From positions 9,838,516 to 9,902,515 of the forward strand of contig OX328110.1 in assembly GCA_946811185.2 (NCBI GenBank): a stretch of DNA of 64,000 bases. Direction: 5' to 3'. The position numbers and the translations under genes were made by a program. Positions 63,854-64,000 of this stretch are shown here, piece after piece; the stretch's first letter is position 1; every line of letters begins with the position of its first letter. This DNA is from Hippopus hippopus (Eukaryota > Mollusca > Bivalvia > Cardiida > Cardiidae). The notes beneath the pieces were generated by a model. The model was given only the letters and a program-made list of their open reading frames with translations. It did not search any database and was not told the origin of the DNA.

Positions 63854-64000
63854 TTATTGTATATACACATTTCTCGCTTTATCGATTGTAAGTATTTCTG
63901 GAAAGGTAGCGTACAGCAACAATGTCACACTCTCTGGTAAAGGTTTAGCAAATTTGATTTCCAAACGGCAAAGACCTCTTCTTTTTGTGTTGAAAGAATA
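63854..64000 (-). CDS. Capsid-like protein, C-terminal end (cut by window)
   Basis: The minus strand reads 48 residues ending in a TAA at 63854-63856: RRGLCRLEIKFAKPLPESVT, then LLLYATFPEILTIDKARNVY. This looks like the last beta-strands of the F54H12.2-like virion protein of Maverick/adintovirus elements (penton or minor capsid). An AATAAA on the minus strand (63853-63858) overlaps the stop. It converges with the small-protein unit. The body lies beyond the window, so the exact capsid role is open. Confidence 0.6.
   Translation of the reverse strand, partial: YSFNTKRRGLCRLEIKFAKPLPESVTLLLYATFPEILTIDKARNVYIQ

Noticed and set aside
54017..64000. Free virus contamination of the assembly
   Set aside because: The sequence is continuous with host repeats and genes; an integrated element is simpler, though without both ends this is not proven.

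Overview
The window looks like nuclear DNA of a bivalve mollusc. It is AT-rich, its genes are split into short exons with GT/AG junctions, it is dense in palindromic MITE-like repeats and tRNA-derived SINEs, and it carries a Polinton/adintovirus-type element. The species cannot be named from the sequence alone; the bivalve call is an inference from repeat style and gene content.

Left part (about 4.3-26.5 kb, plus strand): thirteen exons of one animal haem peroxidase gene run in continuous splice phase to a stop codon (606 residues visible). The 5' end lies upstream or was not found. Its introns hold most of the repeats. Two mobile elements there stand out. One is a 555-bp LTR element (1470-2024) that has a tRNA-Pro primer site and a polypurine tract but no gene, and each of its LTRs carries a tRNA-like Pol III promoter. 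The other is a 2.6-kb relic (11916-14504) with AG...CT inverted termini that contains a zinc-finger ORF and a broken capsid-like fragment, so it appears to be a shrunken Polinton.

Middle part (28.6-51.8 kb, minus strand): two tandem monocarboxylate-transporter-like (SLC16/MFS) genes, A (624 aa) and B (553 aa), of six coding exons each. The first three exon junctions are shared; the intron near the last third sits at different places in the two copies. Gene B has Lys where gene A has the TM8 Arg. Introns contain MITEs, SINEs, a dead LINE and long AT-rich motif arrays.

Right part (about 54-64 kb): a virus-like mobile element that continues past the window. It has a 1591-aa protein-primed family B DNA polymerase with a TATA box, then two compact bicistronic units (membrane protein + FtsK/HerA-like packaging ATPase; basic protein + small charged protein). 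Each unit has a GCTTATAA motif upstream, a TAATG stop-start overlap between its two ORFs and AATAAA downstream. The tail of a capsid-like gene converges from the other strand. On the left flank a 226-bp tandem array separates the polymerase from an HExxH metalloprotease-like ORF and a small ORF that may be an RNase-toxin-like fold. The polymerase has Tyr in place of the Exo I Asp, which may mean lost proofreading. The outer ends of this element were not located.
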